Under the pieces are notes generated by a model that was not told the origin of the DNA, did not search any database, and saw only the letters and a list, made by a program, of their open reading frames with translations. A stretch of DNA of 35,359 bases from Gammaproteobacteria bacterium (GTDB lineage: Bacteria > Pseudomonadota > Gammaproteobacteria > Xanthomonadales > SZUA-36), in the NCBI GenBank assembly GCA_021772915.1, contig JAJFLB010000030.1:1-35359 (forward strand). Reading direction: 5' to 3'. Below are positions 17,578-25,565 of this stretch, one piece after another; within the stretch, counting starts at the first letter, position 1, and each line of letters begins with the position of its first letter. Made by a program: the position numbers and the translations under genes.

Positions 17578-18579
17578 TTATTTCCACACATTTTCAGCTA
17601 CACGCAGCAAATTCTTGCCCAGAATCTTAAGCACATCGTATTCTGCGTAACCAAGACCCAAAAGACCTTCGGTAATTCGCGGCAGGCACTCCGGTGACGC
17701 AATTTTAATACTGCCCCCATATCCGAAGCCAGGAGGAAATGTCTCGGATTGAGTTGCTACGTCCGTGTCCAACTCCGAGGGATCGAAAACAAAATCCAGG
17801 CCGATGCCGACATGATCCGAACCTACTAGTTGGACCACATAATCGATATGGCGAACAAGATTAGACACGCTGGGATCATCGTCGGCCAGAAACAATCCAA
17901 TTCCGGTGATACCCACCACACCGCCAGTCCGTGCGCAAGCCAGGATTAACTCATCGGGTACATTTCTCGGGTGGTCTTTCAGGACTTTAGGGTTCGAATG
18001 CGAGAGAAGAACGGGATTGGTTGAATAATTGAATACGTCTCTTGTCGTGCGATAACCTGTATGGGAACAGCAGGCAACCATCCCAACTTTTGCCATTTCA
18101 TCAAGCACTTCGCGACCGAAGTCGGTCAAACCGGTGTCAATGTCATGGCAACCACCGCCGAGCTTGTTATTCAGATTATAAGCCATTAGCATCCAGCGGA
18201 CTCCAAGGTCATAAAACATCTGGATGAGGCTGATTTCATGCTCGATCGCTGCTCCGCCTTCGATGTCAAACGCCACCGCCAGTTTTCCATCAGCTTTGGC
18301 CTGATGGATATCATCAACTGACGTCACCAACGCGTAATCATCAGTGTGTTTAATCAACCATCGCCGCATAAACGCAAGTGTCAACACATGTTGCTGCCAC
18401 GGAATTTCGCCGTAGCCCACATTGACACAAGCCACGTTGACCCCGGCTGCGGCCCAGCGCTGAAGTTCCGGCAAGAACTTATCGTTAGTTTCGATCGGCA
18501 TACAGCCGTGATTGTCCCAGACCAGAGCCTCGCTATGCAGACGCGCCGCCTGGGGTCCAATATCCCAGTCATTCTTCAT
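17578..18579 (-). CDS. M19-family (renal dipeptidase-like) metallohydrolase, copy 1
   Basis: M19 enzymes are TIM-barrel amidohydrolases that cleave dipeptides, often with a D residue, and some open beta-lactam-type rings. In this 333-residue copy Glu107 (FDIEGG), His173 (CSHTGYRT), His194 (LSHSN) and the late Asp (GIGLDFVFDP) match the family. The first metal motif, normally HxD, reads H24-G-C26 (WDNHGCMP), so the usual Asp is a Cys. The start ATG at 18579 overlaps the stop of the upstream paralogue by 4 nt (ATGA), so translation is probably coupled. No signal peptide is visible; the protein is cytoplasmic, unlike lipid-anchored mammalian relatives. This is the last gene of the GntR operon. 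Confidence 0.87.
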   Translation of the reverse strand: MKNDWDIGPQAARLHSEALVWDNHGCMPIETNDKFLPELQRWAAAGVNVACVNVGYGEIPWQQHVLTLAFMRRWLIKHTDDYALVTSVDDIHQAKADGKLAVAFDIEGGAAIEHEISLIQMFYDLGVRWMLMAYNLNNKLGGGCHDIDTGLTDFGREVLDEMAKVGMVACCSHTGYRTTRDVFNYSTNPVLLSHSNPKVLKDHPRNVPDELILACARTGGVVGITGIGLFLADDDPSVSNLVRHIDYVVQLVGSDHVGIGLDFVFDPSELDTDVATQSETFPPGFGYGGSIKIASPECLPRITEGLLGLGYAEYDVLKILGKNLLRVAENVWK

Positions 18580-19577
18580 CGCCAGGCCTGTTTTGCAATG
18601 CGCAAGTAATTTTCCCCGAGTACCGCTCTGATCACTGCCTTGCTGTAACCTCTTTCAAGCATCATCTCAGTCAGTGCAGGAATTTGACCTGGTTTGGCGT
18701 AACTGAAACCGGGCCAGCCTGATTCGGTTGCCCCCGGCCACTCATCGGGCCTTGATCGAATAAAAGCATTGAGCTTATCCTTGCCAAAAACCACATCGAG
18801 TCCTAGCCCCACATGCTCCGGACCGACCAAGTCAACGATGTAGTCTATATGACGAAAAATTGTCTCGTTCCGGCATTGGGGATCTCCAAGGTAGTCGCTG
18901 GATCCGGAGATTCCGACCAATCCTCCGGTCTCTGCGCACGCCTTGATCTGATCATCCCTCAGGTTCCTGTAATGGGGGGCTATCGCGGTTGCGTTCGAAT
19001 GAGTAAACAGGACGGGTCTGGTTGCCTGTTCCAGCGCATCCATTGTCGTGCGATAACCAGTGTGACTGAGGTCAAGCAGCATACCGACACGCTCCATTTC
19101 GGCTATCAGGCGTGAGCCGAAACGGGTCAAACCACCATCGCAACGCTCAGCACACCCACTGCCAGTCGAGTTGCTCTGATTGAAAGCCAACAGATTATGG
19201 CGAACACCCAAATCGTAAAATATTTGAACCATGTCTACGTTGCGCTCAAGGCAACGCGTTCCCTCAAAGTGTAAGGTAACAGCCAGCTTGCCAGCTTGCT
19301 TTGCAGTCTCTATATCATTGACGGTTTCAACAAAAACAAGATTTACTGCATCCTGCTTTACACGGCGCCGGATTTCGGCAACCCGTTGTACAGCTTGGCT
19401 GATATTGTGGTTATCACCGGCAATGGTCAGAGACACTACATTGAATCCGGAGGCTGCAAATCGCGCCAGTTGGCCCAGATCATTGTTCATACTGGGTTCG
19501 AGCGGAAACACGTTGTCCCACACCAGCGCGTCCCGGTGTAGGGTGGCCGCGGCGTCACTGATATTCCAATCTTGCAT
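18576..19577 (-). CDS. M19-family dipeptidase-like protein, copy 2, with altered metal site
   Basis: This tandem paralogue has the same length (333 residues) and layout as copy 1. It keeps the Glu in LHFEGTRCLE, the His in DLSHTGYRTT and FTHSNAT, and the Asp in GLGLDVVFGK. The HxD metal motif near the N-terminus is gone: the aligned stretch reads VWDNVFPLEP, with Val23 and Pro25 where His and Asp or Cys should be. A two-metal site of the ordinary kind seems impossible. The protein might use one metal, act on a different substrate, or pair with copy 1. It starts 30 nt after the SDR gene and overlaps copy 1 by 4 nt. Confidence 0.85.
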   Translation of the reverse strand: MQDWNISDAAATLHRDALVWDNVFPLEPSMNNDLGQLARFAASGFNVVSLTIAGDNHNISQAVQRVAEIRRRVKQDAVNLVFVETVNDIETAKQAGKLAVTLHFEGTRCLERNVDMVQIFYDLGVRHNLLAFNQSNSTGSGCAERCDGGLTRFGSRLIAEMERVGMLLDLSHTGYRTTMDALEQATRPVLFTHSNATAIAPHYRNLRDDQIKACAETGGLVGISGSSDYLGDPQCRNETIFRHIDYIVDLVGPEHVGLGLDVVFGKDKLNAFIRSRPDEWPGATESGWPGFSYAKPGQIPALTEMMLERGYSKAVIRAVLGENYLRIAKQAWR

Positions 19578-19607
19578 GGTTGAGGTGATCCTTTAGTTTG
19601 GTACGCT

Positions 19608-20432
19608 TTAGGCCTGCTGGCAGATCAAACCACCGTCGACAGGCAGCACAACACCATTGATGTATCGGGATTCATCCAGCGCCAGGAAAACCGCAGCGTT
19701 TGCCACGTCCCAGGGCTCACCCATTTTCCCGGTCGGTGATGCCTGGTTCCTCTGCTTGATCAAGGCCTTCCTTCCGCCGTGACTCGCGGCGATATCAGGA
19801 TTGGCAAATAGTAACGGCGAGTTGATCAGTCCTGGCAAGATGGCATTGGCACGAATTCCCTGCTTGGCGTATTTGACGGCAACCGCCCGGGTCAGATGAT
19901 CTACTCCAGCCTTCGATGCGTAGTAAGCAATCTGATCGTATTGCGAAACACGAATACTTAAAATCGAAGAGATATTTGTAATAACCCCACCGCCCTGTTT
20001 CAACATCTGGGGGATGACATATTTACAACTCAGGAAAACACTTTTCAAATTACAGTCCAGGGAACGGTTCCAGTCCTCTTCACTTAGCTCCACCGGGCCT
20101 CCGAAGCAACTGATACCAACGTTATTATGTAAAATATCTAACTGCCCACACTCAGAAACAACAGTGCGAACAAGCTCGAGTACCTGTTGAGCTGAGGTCA
20201 CATCGACCGCCCTGTTTTCACACCATCCGCCTTCCTGTTCGATGATATGCCTGGTCTCCGCAGACCGTTCAGAATTGATATCAATAGCCCAGACCCTGGC
20301 GCCCTCTCGGGCATAGGCGATTGCCGATGCTCTACCGTTGCCAATTCCCGGACTGTCTCCCGATTCCGCCTCAGCGGACCCGGCGCCAAGAACTAGCGCA
20401 ACCCTGTTTTCCAACCGTTTTTCCATCGGCAA
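19608..20432 (-). CDS. Short-chain dehydrogenase/reductase (SDR) with enlarged glycine loop
   Basis: The 274-residue protein is a classical SDR oxidoreductase. The catalytic Tyr170 and Lys174 (YYASKAG), the Ser of NISSIL and the NNVG motif (103-106) are present. Asp51 (WAIDIN) after the second strand suggests NAD(H) over NADP(H). The cofactor loop, normally TGxxxGIG, reads GAGSAEAESGDSPGIG, about nine residues longer than usual; related SDRs with a GAG-S...GIGNGRA loop exist. It sits 5 nt after the ceramidase-like gene and 30 nt before the M19 pair, so it is in the same operon. It probably oxidises a hydroxyl group to a ketone in the pathway, which could supply a beta-keto acid for BKACE (inference). 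Confidence 0.9.
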   Translation of the reverse strand: MPMEKRLENRVALVLGAGSAEAESGDSPGIGNGRASAIAYAREGARVWAIDINSERSAETRHIIEQEGGWCENRAVDVTSAQQVLELVRTVVSECGQLDILHNNVGISCFGGPVELSEEDWNRSLDCNLKSVFLSCKYVIPQMLKQGGGVITNISSILSIRVSQYDQIAYYASKAGVDHLTRAVAVKYAKQGIRANAILPGLINSPLLFANPDIAASHGGRKALIKQRNQASPTGKMGEPWDVANAAVFLALDESRYINGVVLPVDGGLICQQA

Positions 20433-20437
20433 AGCCT

Positions 20438-21883
20438 CTATTCTGGTCCAGTGCCCTGGAGGGTGGAAAATTCGTCATCGTAAAAAAGACTATTCAGTAG
20501 ATCTATGGTCTCTGATATTAAAATTTCGGCCGCATCAGGTGCGAAGGGTGATCGCGCAATCTCGTATCCAGGTTGGTCTGTGTGGTACTTCTCAGGGCCC
20601 AGATAGGGCCCGGTTTTATCGAGGTAGGCCGCAAATATCGTATCGGCAAATGGCGAGCCATCCTTTATCGCTTTACCAATCTCGGCGAAGATTTCGCCTT
20701 CCGTTGCTACCAGCACTCGTTGGTTAATCCTCAGGGCCTTTATGGCCAAGGTAAAGCTCTGGTCTTCAATAATCTTGTCCAATGCAGACAGCGTATTTTG
20801 CGCACGCATTCGCTCGATGTCGGCCTGATTTGCTTCCACCGTATCCATTGATTGATTGCTCTTTTCAAGGTTTTTGATACGGGCTGAAATTTCAGACAAT
20901 TCTGCCAAAAGTGGTGCACGCATTTCTGTTAGAGAATTCTTGATAGGTAAACGGACAAAGCGTGCCGCTGTTCGAAATTTCATCGCAGGTTCTGGGTACC
21001 TGATGGTTTTCATGATTCCCAGAGGTGCCGCCGATTCGATCACATGATCCAGGACATCTTCTGTGTCGCCTGTTTGAATTTCCAGCAAAATTTTGGTCGC
21101 CTCACACCCCAGGATCCGGCCGAGTCGCTCGCTTTCCGAAACATCTTTTTGGAATGTTGAAACCGGGCAAACGTTGCCGCCGGCCGCTTGCAAGAAAATG
21201 CAGGTTGCCCCGCTTAACTCTTCTACTACGGCGCGAACTGTCCCCGGATAGTCGGGGCTGATCAGAGTGTTCTCTGGACCCAGAACATGGGGGTGACAGC
21301 CATAACTGACTATGCAGCCATAAGGAGTACCATCGTCATGATCGATACGGATTACACCCACGTCCGGGTCCATAAAGCCTGACCGATTGGGGGCGACGAT
21401 GGTTCGACCGTCATTCGTCACATAATTCCGGTTGGCGCCAATGTAGCTGGCGCCATGCCCAAATCCTACTGAAGCCGGAGCCAGACTATTGCGTGCCGCC
21501 CAAACCGCCTCGACCGCTTTCCCAGACAATTCGCCAACATAGGCCTTCACTTCATCTGCTCCGGGACCTTGATAGCTCGCCATGGTTAACGGTGGCGCAT
21601 GGGTATGGGTCGAAAACAGAAATATCTGCGTTTCAGACAACCCCGTTGAGCTGGCTATCGCTGACGCGATTTCTGAGGCCTGAGCAGCGGAAAGAAAACA
21701 AAGATCAAAGCTCAATATGGCGGCGTCATGGCCCTCGCAACTAAGCCAAAGGCAGGTAATGGAAAGCGGCAAGTGAATGCCTTCAGCTCTAATATGTCTC
21801 TGAGTTTTCCAAATTCCGCTCGGTGCATTGGCCGTAGGTGTGATGTCGCTGCGTCCGATACCTGCCTCAAGTCTCATCGCCAT
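20438..21883 (-). CDS. Neutral/alkaline ceramidase-like hydrolase (N-terminal domain type)
   Basis: The 481-residue protein resembles the neutral/alkaline non-lysosomal ceramidase N-terminal domain family (PF04734), zinc amidases. Visible marks are the opening GIGRSDITP, FSTHTHAPP (His-rich metal loop), VSYGCHPHVLG, SPDYPGTVR and FLQAAGGNVCP. True neutral ceramidases are secreted and larger, with an extra C-terminal domain; this one has no signal peptide and no such domain, so it probably works inside the cell on a smaller amide. Residues of about 310-350 are highly charged and may form a helix insert (LSEISARIKNLEKSNQ). It begins 21 nt after the GntR gene and leads into the SDR gene. Ceramide as substrate is not implied by the family assignment alone. 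Confidence 0.8.
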   Translation of the reverse strand: MAMRLEAGIGRSDITPTANAPSGIWKTQRHIRAEGIHLPLSITCLWLSCEGHDAAILSFDLCFLSAAQASEIASAIASSTGLSETQIFLFSTHTHAPPLTMASYQGPGADEVKAYVGELSGKAVEAVWAARNSLAPASVGFGHGASYIGANRNYVTNDGRTIVAPNRSGFMDPDVGVIRIDHDDGTPYGCIVSYGCHPHVLGPENTLISPDYPGTVRAVVEELSGATCIFLQAAGGNVCPVSTFQKDVSESERLGRILGCEATKILLEIQTGDTEDVLDHVIESAAPLGIMKTIRYPEPAMKFRTAARFVRLPIKNSLTEMRAPLLAELSEISARIKNLEKSNQSMDTVEANQADIERMRAQNTLSALDKIIEDQSFTLAIKALRINQRVLVATEGEIFAEIGKAIKDGSPFADTIFAAYLDKTGPYLGPEKYHTDQPGYEIARSPFAPDAAEILISETIDLLNSLFYDDEFSTLQGTGPE

Positions 21884-21904
21884 GCTGAAGTTCCCGGATT
21901 GTCG

Positions 21905-22627
21905 TTATCTTAATTCGTTGAGTTTTTTTGTTAGGAAGGCGATGGCGAATTTAATATCTTTAACGATGGCATTCCTTGCAGCCATGGGTTTTTTTTCCTT
22001 GAGAGCTTCGAGAACCGGGGTGTGATTGGCAAGGGATTCTCTGGCACGCTCTGGATCTTCGGAAACAAAGTAAAGTACCGGCCCGATCTGCAGCCATAGC
22101 GTTTGGATAAGCTGCATCAGAGTTTCCGAGTCCGCCAAACCATAAAGCATCATGTGGAAACGGCGATTTTCAGCCAGGTAGGCATCGTGTTTCTCAGCCT
22201 TGGCGGCCTCTATCTGGGCGGTGTTGATTGCATGGAGTTGGGCAATATCATCGGCTGTTGCCCTGGGAACAGCCTGCGCTGCGGCCAAACCTTCCAACGC
22301 ATAACGTACGGTGGCAATTTCGTGCAAACGCCCAGCAGTCATCAGCGGCACCACGATTGAGCGGTTAGGGCGCACTTCCAGCGCGCGCTCACCTACCAGA
22401 CGGTTCAATGCTTCGCGCACCGGCATGGCACTGGTACCCAGGGCATGCGCCAAGGGTCGCACGGTAATCGTTTGGTTCGGGTGGAAGCGGCCAGCTATTA
22501 AAGCCTCGCGGATTTGTTCATAGACATGCACGTGCAGAGGTTGACGAGCGATGGGAGCCAGAAACTCGGGACCGGGACCGGGACCATTTTCATCCTTACT
22601 TTGAGTTATTTCAGCTGTCAGGATCAT
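21905..22627 (-). CDS. GntR-family transcriptional regulator with FCD domain
   Basis: The 240-residue protein has an N-terminal winged helix (PLHVHVYEQIREALIAGRF, then LAHALGTSAMPVREALNRL) at about residues 28-95 and a C-terminal helical FCD ligand-binding domain at about 105-230 (ENRRFHMMLYGLADSETL, NHTPVLEALKEKK). FCD domains usually bind a metal with Asp and His residues; here the His of RRFH and NHT remain, but the residue four before the first His is Asn rather than Asp. The family mostly represses catabolic operons until an organic acid or amino acid ligand binds. It is the first gene of its operon, next to operator copy B, with a good promoter. It is therefore the likely regulator of both composite operators. 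Confidence 0.9.
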   Translation of the reverse strand: MILTAEITQSKDENGPGPGPEFLAPIARQPLHVHVYEQIREALIAGRFHPNQTITVRPLAHALGTSAMPVREALNRLVGERALEVRPNRSIVVPLMTAGRLHEIATVRYALEGLAAAQAVPRATADDIAQLHAINTAQIEAAKAEKHDAYLAENRRFHMMLYGLADSETLMQLIQTLWLQIGPVLYFVSEDPERARESLANHTPVLEALKEKKPMAARNAIVKDIKFAIAFLTKKLNELR

Positions 22628-22696
22628 CTGTTTAACTTAACTTAACTTTCCTTTCCTGCCCATGTGCCATTGCCTCACATGCCAAATCATTCCGTC

Positions 22697-22725
22697 ATAT
22701 TACACATGGCTATGCGTAAATTCAA
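22697..22725 (-). promoter_or_regulatory. Promoter of the GntR operon
   Basis: On the minus strand, TTGAAT (22725-22720) and TAATAT (22702-22697) are separated by exactly 17 bp, a near-consensus sigma70 promoter about 70 bp before the gntR start. Operator copy B ends 3 bp upstream of the -35 box, so a bound regulator would touch RNA polymerase. Confidence 0.6.
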
Positions 22726-22728
22726 TTA

Positions 22729-22761
22729 GTTTGATCATTCATGCTTGATTTTTGATCAAAT
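22729..22761. promoter_or_regulatory. Composite TGATCA operator, copy B (gntR / MFS divergent region)
   Basis: Two TGATCA cores at 22732-22737 and 22753-22758 have centres 21 bp apart, with CTTGAT (the complement of ATCAAG) between them at 22744-22749. The right core extends to the 10-bp palindrome TTTGATCAAA (22751-22760). Read on the minus strand, the 33 bp match copy A (10038-10070) at 26 positions, including the cores and the middle ATCAAG. It lies between gntR and the MFS gene and probably serves autoregulation and transporter control. Confidence 0.75.
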
Positions 22762-22892
22762 AGAGCACATCCTAATGGACAGAAATCCTGTGGCTGGTTC
22801 CAGTGCCTCAATATGCATCAATGACTGGCCCTGGGGCCTACAGCACCGGAAAAACAGGATCAAATAATCGTTTTGAGTTGGAGATCACATAA

Positions 22893-24296
22893 GTGAATCA
22901 AACCGAGAGCACCGTATCCAATCACAGATTGCCGCGGTCTCAGCTTATTGCGTTCGCCCTGCCAGGTTTCGTCGGTTCATTCATATTTGGCCCTCTTGGC
23001 GGGATACTGCCCACTTTATACGCCAAGAATTTTGGCATTGACCTGGCGTTCATCGGACTCATCCTGTTTGCTTCTCGATTTTTTGATATGGCGACAGACC
23101 CAATCATCGGACACTTGTCCGACAAGACAAAGACACGGATCGGACGGCGTAAACCGTGGATTATTGCTGGCTCTTTAATCTCCTTACTTTGTGTCTACAG
23201 ACTGTTCATCCCAGGTGAAGATCCTGATGGCTGGTATTACCTTCTATGGTTCATGTTGCTCTACCTGGCCTGGACGATGTCAGAAATTCCGTACAACGCC
23301 TGGGTCACTGAGTTGACCCGCGATTACAACGAACGCACAAGGATTATCACCTTCCGTAACGTATCAGGGGCTATTGGCGCCATCGGCTTCGCTGCGGCTC
23401 CGCTATTGCCGGTTTTTTCGAGTGGCGAAATGACGTTTGATGTTCTCAAATACGTCGCCTGGTTCGTAATGATTGTATTTCCCCTGGCTGTGATCATCGC
23501 CATGGTTTGGGCACCACAAGGCAAACATGTCGCGGTAACAGAAAAAGTCAGCCTGTCTGGGCTCTATGATTCAGTCAGGTCGAACCGGCCTTTCTGGGCT
23601 TTTGCCTTAGTATTTATCTCATTTGGACTGGGGACCGGTATGTATGGCGCTCTTAAATTCATGTTTCTCGATACTTACCTTCTGATCGGTAACAAGGTGT
23701 CTTACTTTCTTATCGCAAATTACGCCATGGCCCTTGCCAGTATGCCGATTTGGCTCAAACTCATTTACACCTTTGGCAAACACAGGGCCTGGGCTGCCAG
23801 CTGTGTTGGAATAGCCTTATTCACCATACCAATGTTGGCAATCCCGCCAGGGCCGGGAGCATTTATCCCGTTCCTGATTTTGAGTCTGCTGGTCGGACTT
23901 GCGATGGGTGGTGGGATGGTTGCGCCAATGGCAATGTTGGCCGACCTGATAGACTACGATATTCTAAAGACCGGTACGAACCGGGCGGGTAGTTATTTTG
24001 CCATTTCTACAATGATGGTGAAGGCAAACGCAGCGTTTGGGGCAGCAATGGGATTTTGGATCATCGGCTGGTTTAACTACGACGCTCAGAGCAAGGCACA
24101 TGCGCTTGACGAACGAATCGGCCTGTTTCTCGCCTTCGTCATTTTGCCAGCGGTCTTTTTTCTTATTACGGGCCTGATCGCCTGGCGCTTTCCCATTAAT
24201 GCAAAAAGACAAGCGATCATAGCAAGGCGCATTCAGCAACGAGCTGAACGTGCCGCGCGCACCAATCCAACTCAAGAACACGCTCCAGCCAGTTAG
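22893..24296 (+). CDS. MFS transporter of the glycoside-pentoside-hexuronide (GPH, MelB-like) family
   Basis: The 467-residue protein is a 12-helix inner-membrane carrier. The GPH signature is clear near the N-terminus: FFDMATDPIIGHLSDKTKTR followed by IGRRKPWI. GPH carriers usually move sugars or other small solutes with Na+ or H+. Members of this branch are also common in catabolic islands beside TonB receptors, where the cargo is not a sugar. The start is a GTG at 22893 with GGAG about 9 nt upstream; no better start is in frame. It is divergent from gntR across operator B and is followed by the AraC gene 69 nt later. It probably carries the compound from periplasm to cytoplasm. Confidence 0.88.
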   Translation: MNQTESTVSNHRLPRSQLIAFALPGFVGSFIFGPLGGILPTLYAKNFGIDLAFIGLILFASRFFDMATDPIIGHLSDKTKTRIGRRKPWIIAGSLISLLCVYRLFIPGEDPDGWYYLLWFMLLYLAWTMSEIPYNAWVTELTRDYNERTRIITFRNVSGAIGAIGFAAAPLLPVFSSGEMTFDVLKYVAWFVMIVFPLAVIIAMVWAPQGKHVAVTEKVSLSGLYDSVRSNRPFWAFALVFISFGLGTGMYGALKFMFLDTYLLIGNKVSYFLIANYAMALASMPIWLKLIYTFGKHRAWAASCVGIALFTIPMLAIPPGPGAFIPFLILSLLVGLAMGGGMVAPMAMLADLIDYDILKTGTNRAGSYFAISTMMVKANAAFGAAMGFWIIGWFNYDAQSKAHALDERIGLFLAFVILPAVFFLITGLIAWRFPINAKRQAIIARRIQQRAERAARTNPTQEHAPAS

Positions 24297-24365
24297 CAAT
24301 AATCATGCCGTGCAGATCTTTACACAAATGAAAAATTACATTGCCGGATTTAGAGAGTACAGGAA

Positions 24366-25439
24366 ATGAATTTGCTGCAAAAACCTTCATTCAAGATGCC
24401 CGGCGGCCCCGGCCAAAAGCTTGGGGAGATTTTTTCTTTTGTCGATGCAGTCGCAGCTAACGCCACCGATCCCGTTTGCAAGGCACAACCTTACGCTGCG
24501 GGCACTGGTCTGAGGCTGTCCAAGAATCAATATAACGGAGTCGGCTTCGCCGAAGTGGTGCGACTGGACACCGATTGCTACGCCATCATGCTTCAGTCGA
24601 AGCTCGCCAAAGATGCCACTGACAAGTTAGTCGGTGACGACTGGATAACGTTCGCATTCGAAATTCAAGACAGCACAGCAACGGTATTCGGAGAGATATG
24701 TGGTTTCTCACATGTGGATTCGGTTTGCACTATTTTATCCACACCACAGGGATTCGAATGGGCCCACCGGGGACGCAAGGGCGAGAGTCAGGTTTCCCTG
24801 TCAGTGTCATGTAAGCCCCGGTTCCTGACCAAAAAAATGAGGCTTCATCCCGATCAAATGCTGCGTCCCCTCTCACGCCTGCTCCGGGGCGACCCTCCCG
24901 AGTTCTTTTTCCGCGCGATCCCCATGACAGCTGAAATGACACGGGCGACGCTGGAAGCGATGAATACAGACTTCACCCGGGAAATGCGACGTGCCTACCT
25001 GAAAGCCAAAGTGTGTGAATTACTATGCCTGGCATGCAGCCGCTTTAATGAAGCGGAACACAAACCGGTACGGGAAATTAGACTCAACGCTCGCGATGTC
25101 AAGAACGTGAATCACGCACGGGAGATTTTGGACGAGAGTTATGTCTACCCGCGAAACGTGACTGATTTAGCGCGAACAGTGGGCCTCAACCGAACCAAAT
25201 TGTTTTATGGTTTTAAGGAAGTGTATGGCGTGACCATGTCCGAGTATTGCTTTGAGCGGCGCATGGAACATGCGTTGGATCTTCTGTTCAACAAACAGCT
25301 TCAGATAGCACAGGTTGCCTATGCCGTAGGCTATGCACACCCAACGAATTTTACGGTGGCTTTCAAGAATTATTTTGGCGCGCTGCCGAGATCATTTCTG
25401 GGCAGGCGGCAAGCAGAAGGCCCTGTAAAGGAAAAGTGA
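24366..25439 (+). CDS. AraC-family transcriptional regulator
   Basis: The 357-residue protein ends in the typical double helix-turn-helix (about residues 255-350): DLARTVGLNRTKLFYGFKEV, then IAQVAYAVGYAHPTNFTVAF and KNYFGALPRSF. The N-terminal 240 residues have no motif I can name and probably sense a ligand. The domain order resembles AraC proteins of the PchR or siderophore/catabolic type with a long N-terminal region. The AGGA just before the ATG at 24366 is close to the start. It lies between the transporter and the C45-family gene, transcribed in the same direction. It probably activates the downstream genes; an interrupted dyad at 25453-25480 is a candidate site. Confidence 0.88.
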   Translation: MNLLQKPSFKMPGGPGQKLGEIFSFVDAVAANATDPVCKAQPYAAGTGLRLSKNQYNGVGFAEVVRLDTDCYAIMLQSKLAKDATDKLVGDDWITFAFEIQDSTATVFGEICGFSHVDSVCTILSTPQGFEWAHRGRKGESQVSLSVSCKPRFLTKKMRLHPDQMLRPLSRLLRGDPPEFFFRAIPMTAEMTRATLEAMNTDFTREMRRAYLKAKVCELLCLACSRFNEAEHKPVREIRLNARDVKNVNHAREILDESYVYPRNVTDLARTVGLNRTKLFYGFKEVYGVTMSEYCFERRMEHALDLLFNKQLQIAQVAYAVGYAHPTNFTVAFKNYFGALPRSFLGRRQAEGPVKEK

Positions 25440-25452
25440 CGATTTCAATATA

Positions 25453-25480
25453 GAAACGAACTCTACCAATAGTCGGTTTC
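25453..25480. promoter_or_regulatory. Interrupted dyad upstream of the C45-family gene
   Basis: GAAACGAACT (25453-25462) and AGTCGGTTTC (25471-25480) form an imperfect inverted repeat, 8 of 10 pairs, around 8 bp. It lies between the AraC gene and the C45-family gene, where an AraC operator could be. AraC sites are more often direct repeats, so the assignment is weak. Confidence 0.3.
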
Positions 25481-25565
25481 GCTAATATTACTTGAAGCGT
25501 TTTGCGAACCCTCCCCAGCCGAAGGTTTTCCTCACCGGATTTTGATTTCATTGCAGGAGGTTGTC

